From positions 133,016 through 197,015 of the forward strand of contig JANQNK010000001.1 of the NCBI GenBank assembly GCA_028279595.1: DNA of 64,000 nucleotides, in the 5' to 3' direction. The first letter of the stretch is position 1; every line of letters starts with the position of its first letter. The DNA is from Thermoplasmatota archaeon. Its GTDB lineage: Archaea; Thermoplasmatota; JAKEGO01. A program made the position numbers and the translations under genes. Shown here piece after piece: positions 1 to 9,062 of the stretch. The notes beneath the pieces are model-generated. The model saw nothing but the letters and a program-made list of their open reading frames with translations, ran no database searches and was not told the origin of the DNA.

Positions 1-1076
1 TCGCGGACGTCGCGGTAACCCTGCAGGAGACCGAATACGTCAACGAGGAATCCGGGAGGACGCAGCGCGCCTCCGACGGATCGGCGGCGTCGGTCAAGTT
101 CCAGAACCTCCCGCTCGACTCGTACACCATCGTTCTCGATGGCTATCAGAAGGACTTCGTCATTGAACAGACCGTTTCCGACATCGTCATCGAGGAGGAC
201 GGCCAGTGGGTGTTCGTCGACGTCGAGATGGACGTCATCCTGCCGATCGTATCAGGTACGATATCTGACCAAACCGGATCGGTCGCGATCGAGGGAGCCA
301 CCGTCAGGATCGAAGGGATGGGCCTTACAGACACGACGGATTCGAACGGAGAATACTCGATCAACCTCGGAGTTCCGGACTACAACAATTACGACTTCAA
401 GTACGAGGACTTCCTGTTCGACATCAACGTCACCACCGACCTGAACTACAAGGCGCAAAATCAGTACAATCATACAGCCGGACTTGGGGACGAGACCATC
501 GCCAACTTCTTCCTGATCCCGGGTCCCGAGCCCAACAGGCCGCCAACCGCCGACGCGGGCGGGGACCAGGAGGTCTATCTAGGCGATGACGTCATTCTCG
601 ATGGGACCGACTCCGAGGACGAGGATGGATACATCGAGACATACACCTGGAACATCGACGGAGCGAACATCAACGGCGAGACCCTTACCTACACACTCTT
701 CGACGAGATCGGGGACTACGAGGTGACCCTGACCGTTGTTGACAACGAGGGCGCCGAGGATACGGACACGATCACAATATCCATCGTGAACCCGCCATCA
801 CAGCCGAGCGATAAGGGCGACGACGACCTCCCGATGACCACGATCGCAATGGCCGGTATCGGCATCGTCGTCGTCATCGTCCTCGTCGTAGTGATGTCGA
901 AGAAGAAGCCTCCAGAGCAAGCCCAGACCGCACAGCCGGCTCAGCAGGCTCCACCCCCGCCGGGAATGCAGCCACCGACGCTTCAGCAGCCGCAGACGCC
1001 CCCTCCCGGGGCTCCGCAGCCACCGCCATTACAACCGGTACAACAGTATCCACCCAATCAATATCCACCGCAGTAG
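1..1076 (+). CDS. Surface-anchored protein with PKD domain (5' truncated)
   Basis: The frame is open from base 3, so the true start lies before the window; the GTG at 210 is internal. Visible parts in order are a carboxypeptidase-regulatory-like beta-sandwich repeat (motif GSVAIEGATVRIEGM), a PKD domain opening with NRPPTADAGGDQEVYLGD, a linker, one membrane segment (TIAMAGIGIVVVIVLVVVM) followed by KKK, and a cytoplasmic tail very rich in Pro and Gln. The layout is that of a cell-surface protein anchored at its C-terminus, with the ectodomain outside. Function is unknown; PKD domains usually serve in adhesion or as spacers. It converges on the sulfotransferase gene, 6 bp away. Confidence 0.85.
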   Translation, partial: ADVAVTLQETEYVNEESGRTQRASDGSAASVKFQNLPLDSYTIVLDGYQKDFVIEQTVSDIVIEEDGQWVFVDVEMDVILPIVSGTISDQTGSVAIEGATVRIEGMGLTDTTDSNGEYSINLGVPDYNNYDFKYEDFLFDINVTTDLNYKAQNQYNHTAGLGDETIANFFLIPGPEPNRPPTADAGGDQEVYLGDDVILDGTDSEDEDGYIETYTWNIDGANINGETLTYTLFDEIGDYEVTLTVVDNEGAEDTDTITISIVNPPSQPSDKGDDDLPMTTIAMAGIGIVVVIVLVVVMSKKKPPEQAQTAQPAQQAPPPPGMQPPTLQQPQTPPPGAPQPPPLQPVQQYPPNQYPPQ

Positions 1077-1082
1077 TTACGC

Positions 1083-2276
1083 TCACCAGCCGAAGTCCTC
1101 TCCGATGAGGTCGTAGAGACGCTTGTTGTGAGGTTCGTAGAATTCATTCAGCCTGGACCTCAGCGCATCGTCTATCTCTGGATAGTGCGAGACGTTGTAC
1201 CGTCTGAACTCCCCGAAGTCGTGACCGGGCAGTCCGAGGAACCTCAGGACACGCTTCATCCCCTTGCCGGGGTCGGCGCTGAAGTCCTCGTTCTTCAGGA
1301 CCAGTATGTTCTTCCGCGGGAACAGGTCGAACCAGACCTTGAGCTGGTCGGCGTAGATCCCTCTCGTGACGTATGAATAGTGCTTGTGGTCGATGCTGAT
1401 GTAGGAGCTGTCGTCTGCTATCCTGCCAGCCTCTCCCTTGATCCGGGCCTCCTCCCTGTCGAAAGCCTCGTCCATTGGCAGGAGCTCCCAGCCCTTCCTC
1501 ACCTGATGGTAATAGTTGGAGATCGCCCGGTCCACGGGGTCTCTGAGGATGGCCATCAGCTTCACATCCGGCAGCAGTGCCTTCACCCTCTTGGCGGCCA
1601 GGGGATGGTACATGTAGTACGGACTTGACTCGCCTGTCACGTATCCCTTGAGCCTCTTGATCGATCTTGGCGGGAAGTGGGCCCTGTACCAGCCCTCGCC
1701 GTTCGAGTGGTTCTCATCGAAGAAGTGGACCTCCTTCCTGAACGCTGGAGCCACCCTCGGGTGTCGGATGACATAGTTGTAGAGCGAGGTGGTCCCAGCT
1801 CTCTGGGCGCCGATTATCAGGAAGTCAGGCAGTGCCCTGAGCGAGGATGTCATCGTCCTGTGCCGGCTGATGACCGGCCGCTGCATTATCCTGAGGAAGG
1901 GAGCCCTCTCTGTGGGGAAGTCCAGCCCCTCCCGGGGTATCCCCTGGCCCAATCCATGCTGGACCGCCTTCCCCCAGCTGGAGTCCCTCCTCCTGGGCAG
2001 GTCGAAGGTCCTGTCGTTGAACACGACCTTGATCACGTCCTCGTTCCAGAAATGGATGTACCATCCATCCCTGACGTGGGGCCTGAGCTTCTCGACCCCC
2101 TCGTCGTCACAGTTGATGAAGTAGATGTGTGCGCGACCCAGCTTTCCGTCTATCGGCATGAATGGCTTTGTGACGAACACCCTCTCGATGTCGTACTTGT
2201 TAACCGCCTCCGGCTCCGCCAGTCCCTCGGCGATCACCGCTCCGCGGTATTCCGCTTTCGCTACGTCGTCGGACAC
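1083..2276 (-). CDS. Sulfotransferase with extra N-terminal domain
   Basis: PAPS-dependent sulfotransferase. The 5'-phosphosulfate loop is seen as IIGAQRAGTTSL near residue 154, and the 3'-phosphate motif as AILRDPVDRAISNYYH near 242-257. The catalytic part spans roughly residues 150-397. The first ~140 residues form a domain I do not recognise, containing FVTKPFMPID and WYIHFWNED. The start is a GTG. It lies 45 bp downstream of arlJ on the same strand, as the apparent last gene of the archaellum operon. Position suggests that it sulfates a glycan or residue on the archaellin or another surface glycoprotein, since sulfated archaellin glycans are known in haloarchaea. The substrate is inference; the family call is firm. 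Confidence 0.82.
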   Translation of the reverse strand: MSDDVAKAEYRGAVIAEGLAEPEAVNKYDIERVFVTKPFMPIDGKLGRAHIYFINCDDEGVEKLRPHVRDGWYIHFWNEDVIKVVFNDRTFDLPRRRDSSWGKAVQHGLGQGIPREGLDFPTERAPFLRIMQRPVISRHRTMTSSLRALPDFLIIGAQRAGTTSLYNYVIRHPRVAPAFRKEVHFFDENHSNGEGWYRAHFPPRSIKRLKGYVTGESSPYYMYHPLAAKRVKALLPDVKLMAILRDPVDRAISNYYHQVRKGWELLPMDEAFDREEARIKGEAGRIADDSSYISIDHKHYSYVTRGIYADQLKVWFDLFPRKNILVLKNEDFSADPGKGMKRVLRFLGLPGHDFGEFRRYNVSHYPEIDDALRSRLNEFYEPHNKRLYDLIGEDFGW

Positions 2277-2321
2277 GTCAAAAGCAAGGATGCTGGCCTA
2301 TATGAAGATTGTGAACGACGG

Positions 2322-4013
2322 TCAACCCAGTCCAGGCATCACAGTCTCCATCATCATCGCGACGATGACAGACACGATGGCCCCTGTCCAGACCATGGCG
2401 ACGAAGTGGACCAGCGACCCTACCTTGTGCCCGCCGCTCAGGATGCTCAGAAGGATGGCGGAGATGAGGGCGTGGACCACCACCAGGATCAGGATGATTA
2501 TCGCCATGGCGTTGACGTTGAAGAAGTTGTACTCCAGTACAGTTACCGACTCGAAACCCACCGGCGTGGAGAGGTCCGCCCAGATGTCCTGGACCCGCTC
2601 CAGTATCTCGACGGTGATGTACATCGCGAAGGCCACCGCGATCATGAGGCCGTAGAGCATGCCTGTGAGGTCCCCCGCGGACTGGTACCTCTTCTTCCTC
2701 AGACCGAGGATCCTGACGAAGTTCTTGCTGATCAGGTTCGTCATGCCCTTGGACCGCCCGCCGGCACGGAACCCTTCGACATACATGTCGCTGAACTTCG
2801 AGATGAGGTCGCTTCCGGTCTCCGCGCCGAAGTGCCGCCACGAGGTCCGGGCGTCGATGCCCGTGGACAGCCGTTTCGACAGCGCCTTGATGTTCGCCGT
2901 CAGCGGCCCGAAGTTGTGCATCGAAAGCTTCCTCAGCGCCTGCGTGGCGGCGATGGACCTCGCCTCGGCGGTGGAGCCCAACGTCCTCATGAAGGCAGGA
3001 TAGTTGTCGTCCCTTCGCCTGATCTTGTCCTCCTCCACCTGCGTGATGTATCCGGGATACGCCAGCGGGGTGAGGCCGATGGCCGCGATGATCGGCCAGG
3101 AACGGTAGGACCACATCCCCATGCCCCGACCCATGTCGCTCAGGCCGAACGCGATGAGGGCGAGGCTCAGTGCCACCGTGGCGACGACCGCTGCCACGAG
3201 CGCAGTCTGGATCCTCCGCTCGGCGTCGTTCTTGATCCCGGTCTTGTGCCAGACCGATTCCATGGGCAGGGACGCGCTGGCGACGTACACGAACCCGATC
3301 TCAATGACGGTGAACAGGAAGAGGGCAAGCGCCATCAACGAAGTGACGCTCCTGCCCGTGAGGATGGGGAGGAATGCGACGATCGCGATCACGAACATGG
3401 CCGCGATGATCATCGCGACGTAGATCTCCTTCATCAGGTCCATGTCCCGGAGGACGCCCTCGTACCTGATCGCATACTGGTCCAGCACGACGTCCTGCTC
3501 GTTGGAGAAGAACTCCGATTCCGACTGGCCCCCCTCGATGGAGAAGGCGAACCTCTCGAGGAAGTCCGCGAGCAGTTTTGACGGTGTCTGTTCCGAGACC
3601 TGGCGCGCAGCCTCCGAGAGCGTAAGCCTCCAGGTCTTGACAAGGTGGAATATCTTGGCGATCTCGTTCCCCATGACCTCGTACTCCTCCATCCCGTGGA
3701 GGAGTTCGACGAACGTCATTCGCGGGATCTCCTGGCTCGTGATAACTCCCATCCGCGTGATGAAGAGGTGCATCTCCTCGTCTATCTCCCGCCCCTTCCT
3801 CTGGTAGACGATCACCGGGTACAGGGCGACGAAGACCACTGATATCGCTATGACACCCGTCAGAAGTACGAAGATGAGCAGTGTGATCCAGGGAACGTAA
3901 AGAGCGATGAGGACGATGGCGGCCAGGGCCCCGAGGACCGCCGGCAGTGCGAACCTGAGAAGGTAAGCGCCCGGCGTCGTCCCGAAGGTCGTGTATGCCG
4001 TCCTGAACTGCAT
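2322..4013 (-). CDS. arlJ: Archaellum membrane platform protein ArlJ (FlaJ)
   Basis: Integral membrane platform of the archaellum motor, in the type IV pilus TadC/GspF family; it sits in the membrane and couples to the ATPase ArlI. At 563 aa it has the usual family length. Hydrophobic clusters lie near residues 20-65, 190-235 and 270-315, with more at the C-terminus (AIIILILVVVHALISAILL), separated by two large cytoplasmic T2SSF-like regions. The start codon is 4 bp after the arlI stop, so the genes are probably translationally coupled. The order I-J at the end of the arl operon is canonical. Confidence 0.95.
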   Translation of the reverse strand: MQFRTAYTTFGTTPGAYLLRFALPAVLGALAAIVLIALYVPWITLLIFVLLTGVIAISVVFVALYPVIVYQRKGREIDEEMHLFITRMGVITSQEIPRMTFVELLHGMEEYEVMGNEIAKIFHLVKTWRLTLSEAARQVSEQTPSKLLADFLERFAFSIEGGQSESEFFSNEQDVVLDQYAIRYEGVLRDMDLMKEIYVAMIIAAMFVIAIVAFLPILTGRSVTSLMALALFLFTVIEIGFVYVASASLPMESVWHKTGIKNDAERRIQTALVAAVVATVALSLALIAFGLSDMGRGMGMWSYRSWPIIAAIGLTPLAYPGYITQVEEDKIRRRDDNYPAFMRTLGSTAEARSIAATQALRKLSMHNFGPLTANIKALSKRLSTGIDARTSWRHFGAETGSDLISKFSDMYVEGFRAGGRSKGMTNLISKNFVRILGLRKKRYQSAGDLTGMLYGLMIAVAFAMYITVEILERVQDIWADLSTPVGFESVTVLEYNFFNVNAMAIIILILVVVHALISAILLSILSGGHKVGSLVHFVAMVWTGAIVSVIVAMMMETVMPGLG

Positions 4014-4017
4014 CGGG

Positions 4018-5598
4018 TCACCTCAGGTAGTCTGGAAGTCCTTCCAGACCCTTCTGGTAGTACCTCCGGAAGATGGCGTTCACCTGCCTGTACCCGAACA
4101 TCCGCCTCTCGACCATCCGCGAGATGATCTCCGCCCTCCTGTCGAGGACGGTGTAGATCTCCCTGATGTCGGCTAGACCCATCTTGGGCGCGATAAGGTT
4201 CTCGAGGATGTGGCTGTTGAACCTTCCCCTGAACCTGTGGACGTCCTCCACGGGATCCCACTGGAAGACCGTCCTCGTGAGCACTCCGCCCTTCGCCGGC
4301 GAGAACCTGAGGATCTCCTCGAGGGTGCTCACCCTCCTCGTGATGCGGCCGCGCTCGTAGATCAGGAGCTGGAACAGCGCGATGTTCAGGTTGTCGATGA
4401 ACCTGATGGGGACGTTGATCGGGTCGCCGGTGAACCTCTGTATCAGCTTGCTGATGGAGGACGCATGGAACGTCGATATGACCGGATGGCCGGTCTGCAT
4501 GGCCTGGAACGCGACGTTTCCTTCGCGGCCCCTGATCTCACCCACAACGATGTAATCGGGACGTGACCTCAGGGCCGCCTTGATGAGGTCGAAGAGCTCG
4601 ACACGGGCTTCCTCGGGGCCCGCCTCCCTGGTGATCAGCCTCTGCCAGACGTTGTGCGGAACGACCACCTCCGGTGTGTCCTCCGCCGTGTAGATCTTGA
4701 AATTGTGATTGATGAACGACAGCATCGAGTTCAGGCTCGTCGTCTTGCCGGACGCGGTCTCCCCGGAGATTATCACGTTCATCGAGTATTCCAGCGCCAT
4801 CCACATGTACGCTGCCATTTCGGGGCTCAACGTCCCCCAGTCGACGAGCTGGGTGACGGTCAGGGGCTCCTCCGCGAACTTCCTGATGGTGAAGGACGCC
4901 CCCTCCTTGCTGACGTCGTCGCTGTAGATGATGTTGATACGCGACCCGTCGGGCAGGGCGGCGTCGATGATCGGGTTGGTGTCGGAGACAGGCTTGCCAA
5001 TCCTCTCGCTGAGGAGCCTCAGGTAGGCGTCCAGCTCCCCCGCGTCCCTGAACATGACGTTCGTCTCGAGCATCCCGAAGATCTTGTGGACGATGTGGAT
5101 CGAGCGGGTCCCGACGCTGTGTATGTCCTCGAGGTTGGGGTCGTGTAGGAGCGGTTCGATCTTGCCGTTCTGGATGAAGTCGCGCTTCATCCTGTACTCT
5201 ATCTTCTTCTGCTGCTCCCCCGACACCCTCGGACCCATCCTGATCGCCTTCTTGAGGAGGTCGCTCATCGCCTCCTGGAACGCCTCGGTGTCCTCCGGGG
5301 TCACTTCCATCTCGGTGGCCATGTTCAGGATGAGCTTGAGGAGACGTTGATAGACCTCCTCGTCCTTCTCATCGAGCTGTGGCTCGACTATCGCGTAGTG
5401 CCACTTCCTGTCCTTGTCGACGTAGACGTGGGCGTATGTCTCCTCTTCCAGCGGATAGATGAGGTTCGGGTTCGGCAGCCGCCGCATGTTGGGGACCAGT
5501 TTGTTGTGGAAGTGCGGCCTGGACAGGCCTGACTCACGCTGGAAGTCCGTGATGTACTCCTGCAGATGCGCTGTTCTCCACAGTTCTTCCTTTGCCAT
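4018..5598 (-). CDS. arlI: Archaellum motor ATPase ArlI (FlaI)
   Basis: Hexameric secretion-type ATPase that drives archaellum assembly and rotation at the inner face of the membrane. Walker A is GETASGKTTS at about residues 279-288. A Walker B/Asp-box region reads DYIVVGEIRGREG, followed by the His-box MQTGHPVISTFHA. The N-terminal ~230 residues form the usual FlaI N-domain. Its 526 aa match the family. It lies between arlH (7 bp gap) and arlJ (4 bp gap) in a tight operon, so it is presumably transcribed from the arlB promoter. Confidence 0.96.
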   Translation of the reverse strand: MAKEELWRTAHLQEYITDFQRESGLSRPHFHNKLVPNMRRLPNPNLIYPLEEETYAHVYVDKDRKWHYAIVEPQLDEKDEEVYQRLLKLILNMATEMEVTPEDTEAFQEAMSDLLKKAIRMGPRVSGEQQKKIEYRMKRDFIQNGKIEPLLHDPNLEDIHSVGTRSIHIVHKIFGMLETNVMFRDAGELDAYLRLLSERIGKPVSDTNPIIDAALPDGSRINIIYSDDVSKEGASFTIRKFAEEPLTVTQLVDWGTLSPEMAAYMWMALEYSMNVIISGETASGKTTSLNSMLSFINHNFKIYTAEDTPEVVVPHNVWQRLITREAGPEEARVELFDLIKAALRSRPDYIVVGEIRGREGNVAFQAMQTGHPVISTFHASSISKLIQRFTGDPINVPIRFIDNLNIALFQLLIYERGRITRRVSTLEEILRFSPAKGGVLTRTVFQWDPVEDVHRFRGRFNSHILENLIAPKMGLADIREIYTVLDRRAEIISRMVERRMFGYRQVNAIFRRYYQKGLEGLPDYLR

Positions 5599-5605
5599 CT
5601 TCCGG

Positions 5606-6292
5606 TCACACCACCTTGGTGATGTCTAGTATTAGCCCCACGCCAGGCTCGATCCTGAACCCGGTTATCTGCCCCACACGGTTCTTCGCCATGAGGAACC
5701 TCCTGATGTACATCAGGTTCTCGATGCCCCCCTCGCTCATGTCGACGACCATCTCCGTGTAGATGTCCGAGGAGGACCTGAGGACCTGCAGCATGGAGCC
5801 GTCGATGTCCGCCGGGTCCGCAGTCAGTATTACGAGCTTGTTCCTCGATGCCACGTCCTTGAGGTACCTGATCGCGGTGAACAGGCTCTCCTCGTTCTCG
5901 GTCCTGAGCATGGTCGACATCGAATCGATTATCGTGACGTCCTTCTCGAATATCCTGGGCTCCCTGAGGAGCCTCCCCAGGTAATGGCCGGGAAGGTGGC
6001 CTCTTATCATCGGGAACACCGGGATGTAGACGAGGTTCTTGTCCAGGAGGTACTCGTCGATGCTGTAATCGAGGGACTTCATCTGGTCGGAGAAGCCCTT
6101 TGTCGCCATCTCCGTGGAGACGTACGTAACTCCCGACCCGTGGAGGAGGAAAGAATAGCAGAGGCGCTGGCAGAGGGCGCTCTTTCCGCCGCCGTTCTCC
6201 CCTGCGATGAGCATCATCGATCCCCTCGGTATGCCTCCTCCGAGGAACCGTCCGAGGCCGTCACGCTCAACGTCGATGGATATCAGGTCCAA
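5606..6292 (-). CDS. arlH: Archaellum ATP-binding regulator ArlH (FlaH)
   Basis: RecA/KaiC-like protein that binds ATP and docks onto ArlI to regulate the motor. Walker A is GENGGGKSA at residues 31-39, and the Walker B-like strand is DVTIIDSMSTM near 118-128. At 228 aa it has the normal ArlH size, with a single RecA fold. It follows arlG with a 4 bp gap and precedes arlI by 7 bp. Neither the gene order nor the motifs leave a good alternative. Confidence 0.94.
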   Translation of the reverse strand: MDLISIDVERDGLGRFLGGGIPRGSMMLIAGENGGGKSALCQRLCYSFLLHGSGVTYVSTEMATKGFSDQMKSLDYSIDEYLLDKNLVYIPVFPMIRGHLPGHYLGRLLREPRIFEKDVTIIDSMSTMLRTENEESLFTAIRYLKDVASRNKLVILTADPADIDGSMLQVLRSSSDIYTEMVVDMSEGGIENLMYIRRFLMAKNRVGQITGFRIEPGVGLILDITKVV

Positions 6293-6296
6293 TTCA

Positions 6297-6740
6297 TCAC
6301 CCCGTCCTGAACCACATGGAATCCGAGCTGTCGTGCTCCGCGGTCACCTTCAGGCTGTGGTCGCCATCGGCGATGGTCACTGTGACGGTCACGTCGAGTG
6401 TCGTCGCGGGTATCCATTCCCCTCCCCCGACGACGGTCGTGTTGTCAGGAACGACGGGGAATCCGTCGACGAAGACCAGGATCGACGAGGTATCGATGCC
6501 GCGCGTTCCCACGTTCTTGACGTAGACGTGCAGCTCGTCGGTGACGTTGTCATAGGGCATCGCCACCGGGTCGTTCAGAATGACTATCCGGGTCCGGATG
6601 CTGTCCGAGTTCGCCTGACCCTTCTCCTCGAGGGCGTCGACGAAGTCCTGGCTCACCACGTAGAGGCCTCCGACGACCATCGTCGCCACCACTATTGAGG
6701 CCACGAAGAATATCATGTGTGAGATGGATGTGCCGGGCAT
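6297..6740 (-). CDS. arlG: Archaellum stator protein ArlG (FlaG)
   Basis: Small membrane-anchored protein of the archaellum stator. An N-terminal hydrophobic helix (MIFFVASIVVATMVVGGLYVV) is followed by a short stalk and an Ig-like beta domain with the pattern DELHVYVKNVGTRGID, as in archaellins and FlaF/FlaG. In known systems ArlG filaments capped by ArlF link the motor to the S-layer. The start codon overlaps the arlF stop (TGATG), so translation is coupled. F and G were assigned from gene order and the wording of the helix; the two names could be swapped. Confidence 0.85.
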   Translation of the reverse strand: MPGTSISHMIFFVASIVVATMVVGGLYVVSQDFVDALEEKGQANSDSIRTRIVILNDPVAMPYDNVTDELHVYVKNVGTRGIDTSSILVFVDGFPVVPDNTTVVGGGEWIPATTLDVTVTVTIADGDHSLKVTAEHDSSDSMWFRTG

Positions 6741-7177
6741 CAGACCACCACCGATGTATCACTGACCCCGTTGGCCGTCACTATCTTGATCCTGGCGGGC
6801 GCGGAGACGCCGTCAATTGCGAAATGGGCGGTCTCCGATGGCCCCCAGAGGTCCGATCCCGGATGTCCGGCGACACCTGTCCTGTTCCACCTTATCGAAC
6901 CGCTCATCAGCGTCCCGTTCACGAGTACGTCGCAGTCACGGACGCTCAGCAAGGAGGACCCATCGTTCGTCACGTTCATCCACAGGGCTCCCCCGGTGAC
7001 GTTCGTGTCGGTTATGGCTATCGAGGACCCGGCCCGATCGTATGCGAGCTCGTCACGCTGATCGATCGCGTCCCTGGTCTCCCTTGACACATTGTCGTAG
7101 GTGTTGATGAAATCGGCTGAGATGATCACGATGGCTGAGAAGATGATCACTGTGGCGGCAGAGAGGCCAAGGCCCAT
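6740..7177 (-). CDS. arlF: Archaellum stator protein ArlF (FlaF)
   Basis: Second pseudo-pilin-like stator component, 145 aa. An N-terminal membrane helix (LSAATVIIFSAIVIISADF) leads into a beta-sandwich with NVTGGALWMNVTNDGSSLLS. In characterised archaea ArlF binds the S-layer and anchors the rotating filament. It starts 6 bp after the arlCDE stop and shares one base with the arlG start. Length and order B-CDE-F-G match the euryarchaeal operon. Confidence 0.85.
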   Translation of the reverse strand: MGLGLSAATVIIFSAIVIISADFINTYDNVSRETRDAIDQRDELAYDRAGSSIAITDTNVTGGALWMNVTNDGSSLLSVRDCDVLVNGTLMSGSIRWNRTGVAGHPGSDLWGPSETAHFAIDGVSAPARIKIVTANGVSDTSVVV

Positions 7178-7183
7178 CTAGGG

Positions 7184-8281
7184 TCACCCCCTCTCGTCCG
7201 ATGAGAGGTGGTCCAGCTTCTCCTTCAACTTGTCGAGCTCCTCCTCGTCGATGACGGGCACGTCGATGAACGCATCCTGCTTGAAGGTGTCCTCGACGTT
7301 CTCCGGAGGCGAGACGGACTCGCTGAACGGCGTGTCGCCGAAATCGGCCTCCTCGGCGGGCTGGTCCTCGGCCACCATGAACTCCTGGGGAGCCTGATCG
7401 ACGAACAGCTTCTCGACGGCCTCTGGACCGGAGCTCATCTCCAGCAGACGCTTGACCTCGGCCGCGATGTCCTCCATGACGGCCGGGTCGACCCTGACGC
7501 CCTTGACGCGCTGGATGAACAGGTACGAACTGATGGTATCCTCGGTGGAGAGCTTCCATCCGTCCGTCTCCTCTCGGTCCAGCGCTATGATCTCGCCGGT
7601 CGGGGTGACGGCCTTGTCCATTGGGCCCTTGTCGAAATGAAGGGACTTGATGTACGTCATCGCCTTGGATTCGATGAGGTCGTCGATCCATCCGATCTCC
7701 TTGTAGTACTCGAGCAGGTTCGGGATCTCGAAGTTCGACATCCTGTCCTGGAGGAATTCGAGCCACTTGAGGATCCAGATCTCCGACACGAAGGGCTCGT
7801 CCTTCTGGGGTCGCCCGGGCATCGAGTAGTCAACGAAGGGATTGATGTCCAGTGAGAGCACGTCGAAGAGCGTGGCGACCTCCTGCATCCGCGTTTCAAG
7901 CGTGTAGAGCGAGCGGCGGACGTCGTCCATCGAGCTTATCGTCGTTGTCATCCGGGCCATCTTGTCCTTGATCGACCGGATGTCGGACTCTGCGTTCGAC
8001 CTGAACCTCTCCAACTCGTGTATCGCCTCGAGTATCTCCGTCAGGTTCCCGGTGGAAGTCATCGGAGCATGTGACGTCTGGTCGTCCTGCTGCCTGTCCA
8101 ATGGGATCCCTCCAGGTCCGACGGGCACGGGTGTCGACGGCGTTTCCGCCTCGGGCTCTGCCGAGACCTCTAGGACGGCCTCGGCCCTGGGAGTGACCTT
8201 CTTCAGAGTCGGCATGCCGAGTATGACATCGTACGCATGGGCAACTGCGGCCCCGCTCTCCACCGGCTTCTTGCGAGCCAT
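7184..8281 (-). CDS. arlCDE: Fused archaellum switch protein ArlCDE (FlaC/D/E)
   Basis: Cytoplasmic archaellum component of euryarchaea that links the motor to chemotaxis adaptor CheF and forms the motor's cytosolic ring. The first ~75 residues are low-complexity. A predicted coiled coil follows (about residues 78-140), then the conserved FlaD/E globular domain around 175-265 (motif EIWILKWLEFL and later LHFDKGPMDKAV), then an acidic C-terminal tail. At 365 aa it corresponds to a C-D/E fusion rather than separate genes. Presence of ArlCDE instead of ArlX supports a euryarchaeal host. It lies 15 bp downstream of arlB. Confidence 0.9.
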   Translation of the reverse strand: MARKKPVESGAAVAHAYDVILGMPTLKKVTPRAEAVLEVSAEPEAETPSTPVPVGPGGIPLDRQQDDQTSHAPMTSTGNLTEILEAIHELERFRSNAESDIRSIKDKMARMTTTISSMDDVRRSLYTLETRMQEVATLFDVLSLDINPFVDYSMPGRPQKDEPFVSEIWILKWLEFLQDRMSNFEIPNLLEYYKEIGWIDDLIESKAMTYIKSLHFDKGPMDKAVTPTGEIIALDREETDGWKLSTEDTISSYLFIQRVKGVRVDPAVMEDIAAEVKRLLEMSSGPEAVEKLFVDQAPQEFMVAEDQPAEEADFGDTPFSESVSPPENVEDTFKQDAFIDVPVIDEEELDKLKEKLDHLSSDERG

Positions 8282-8296
8282 GAGATCACAATGCGA

Positions 8297-8857
8297 TCAG
8301 ATCAGGATGAGGAATCGGTCGCTCAGGTCGTTGGGAGCAATGTAGGATTCCAAGGTCCCTGGCACCCTGTTGGGCGGGATGATCTTGATGGTGAACTCCT
8401 CACCCGGACCTACCGACAGGCCTGAAACGGTGAGGTTCATGGTCTCCCCGCGTGCGAGGATCCCGTTGTCACCGTCCGTGTCGATCAACGTCGCTCGTGT
8501 GAACGTCGCGTTCTCGTCGTAGTTCGACGGGTCCTGGTACTGGATGAGCACACCCGAGACATCGATCCCAGTGCTGCCGGCGTTGAGTCCGACAGTGAGG
8601 TAGATCTCGTTTATCTCGCGCCCTCCGGAGCCATCGGGTCCGATCCTGCCAACGGTGTTGGTGATCGAAATGCCCCCGGTCGCCGAGTCGGCGGCGTCCT
8701 GGCCCGTACGCTCGGCCTGGTTCTGGAGCTCATCCGCTGTTTGGATGATCACTGCGGCGGCGATGGAAGCGACGAGGATCAATGCGATGAACACGATCAA
8801 CGTCCCTATCCCGATAGCCGCTTTAAAGTCCCTCCTAAATCCCTTCAGACACTTCAT
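8297..8857 (-). CDS. arlB: Archaellin ArlB (FlaB), single copy
   Basis: Major filament subunit. The class III signal sequence is a short basic leader (MKCLKGFRRDFKA) before the hydrophobic segment AIGIGTLIVFIALILVAS; the prepilin peptidase probably cuts just after the Lys-Ala. The mature beta domain follows, ending DRFLILI. I chose the ATG at 8857 because a longer upstream reading frame lacks the leader pattern, while this start has GGAGGG 5 bp upstream and a TATA box at about 8899-8907. It is the only archaellin gene in view and heads the operon that runs to 1083. Confidence 0.93.
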   Translation of the reverse strand: MKCLKGFRRDFKAAIGIGTLIVFIALILVASIAAAVIIQTADELQNQAERTGQDAADSATGGISITNTVGRIGPDGSGGREINEIYLTVGLNAGSTGIDVSGVLIQYQDPSNYDENATFTRATLIDTDGDNGILARGETMNLTVSGLSVGPGEEFTIKIIPPNRVPGTLESYIAPNDLSDRFLILI

Positions 8858-8896
8858 AATAGCCCTCCACGCTACGTCCAGATTCAATGCGGTTAA

Positions 8897-8909
8897 GAAT
8901 ATAAAAACT
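8897..8909 (-). promoter_or_regulatory. TATA promoter of the archaellum operon
   Basis: On the minus strand an AT-rich box reads GTTTTTATATTC, about 45 bp upstream of the arlB ATG. The expected transcript start near 8875 leaves an ~18 nt leader that includes the GGAGGG ribosome site at 8863-8868. This is one of the few genes in the window with a clear leader and Shine-Dalgarno site, as expected for a highly expressed filament protein. Confidence 0.7.
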
Positions 8910-9062
8910 ATTTGGTGGCCATTGCCGGAGGTCGATATCCAATGGAAATCGCGGTCCGCCGGATATCCTTCCCTAAGCGCCGAAAATTTGCCGTCCAGAG
9001 ATGTCCTGGCTCGGTGTGGTAACCCCATCAAAGATAAATACCACCACCACGATACCGCCTAG

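Noticed and set aside
1677..3581. A 634-residue plus-strand reading frame
   Set aside because: It is the antisense shadow of the sulfotransferase and arlJ genes; its His/Asp/Arg-rich composition is typical of such shadows in GC-rich DNA.
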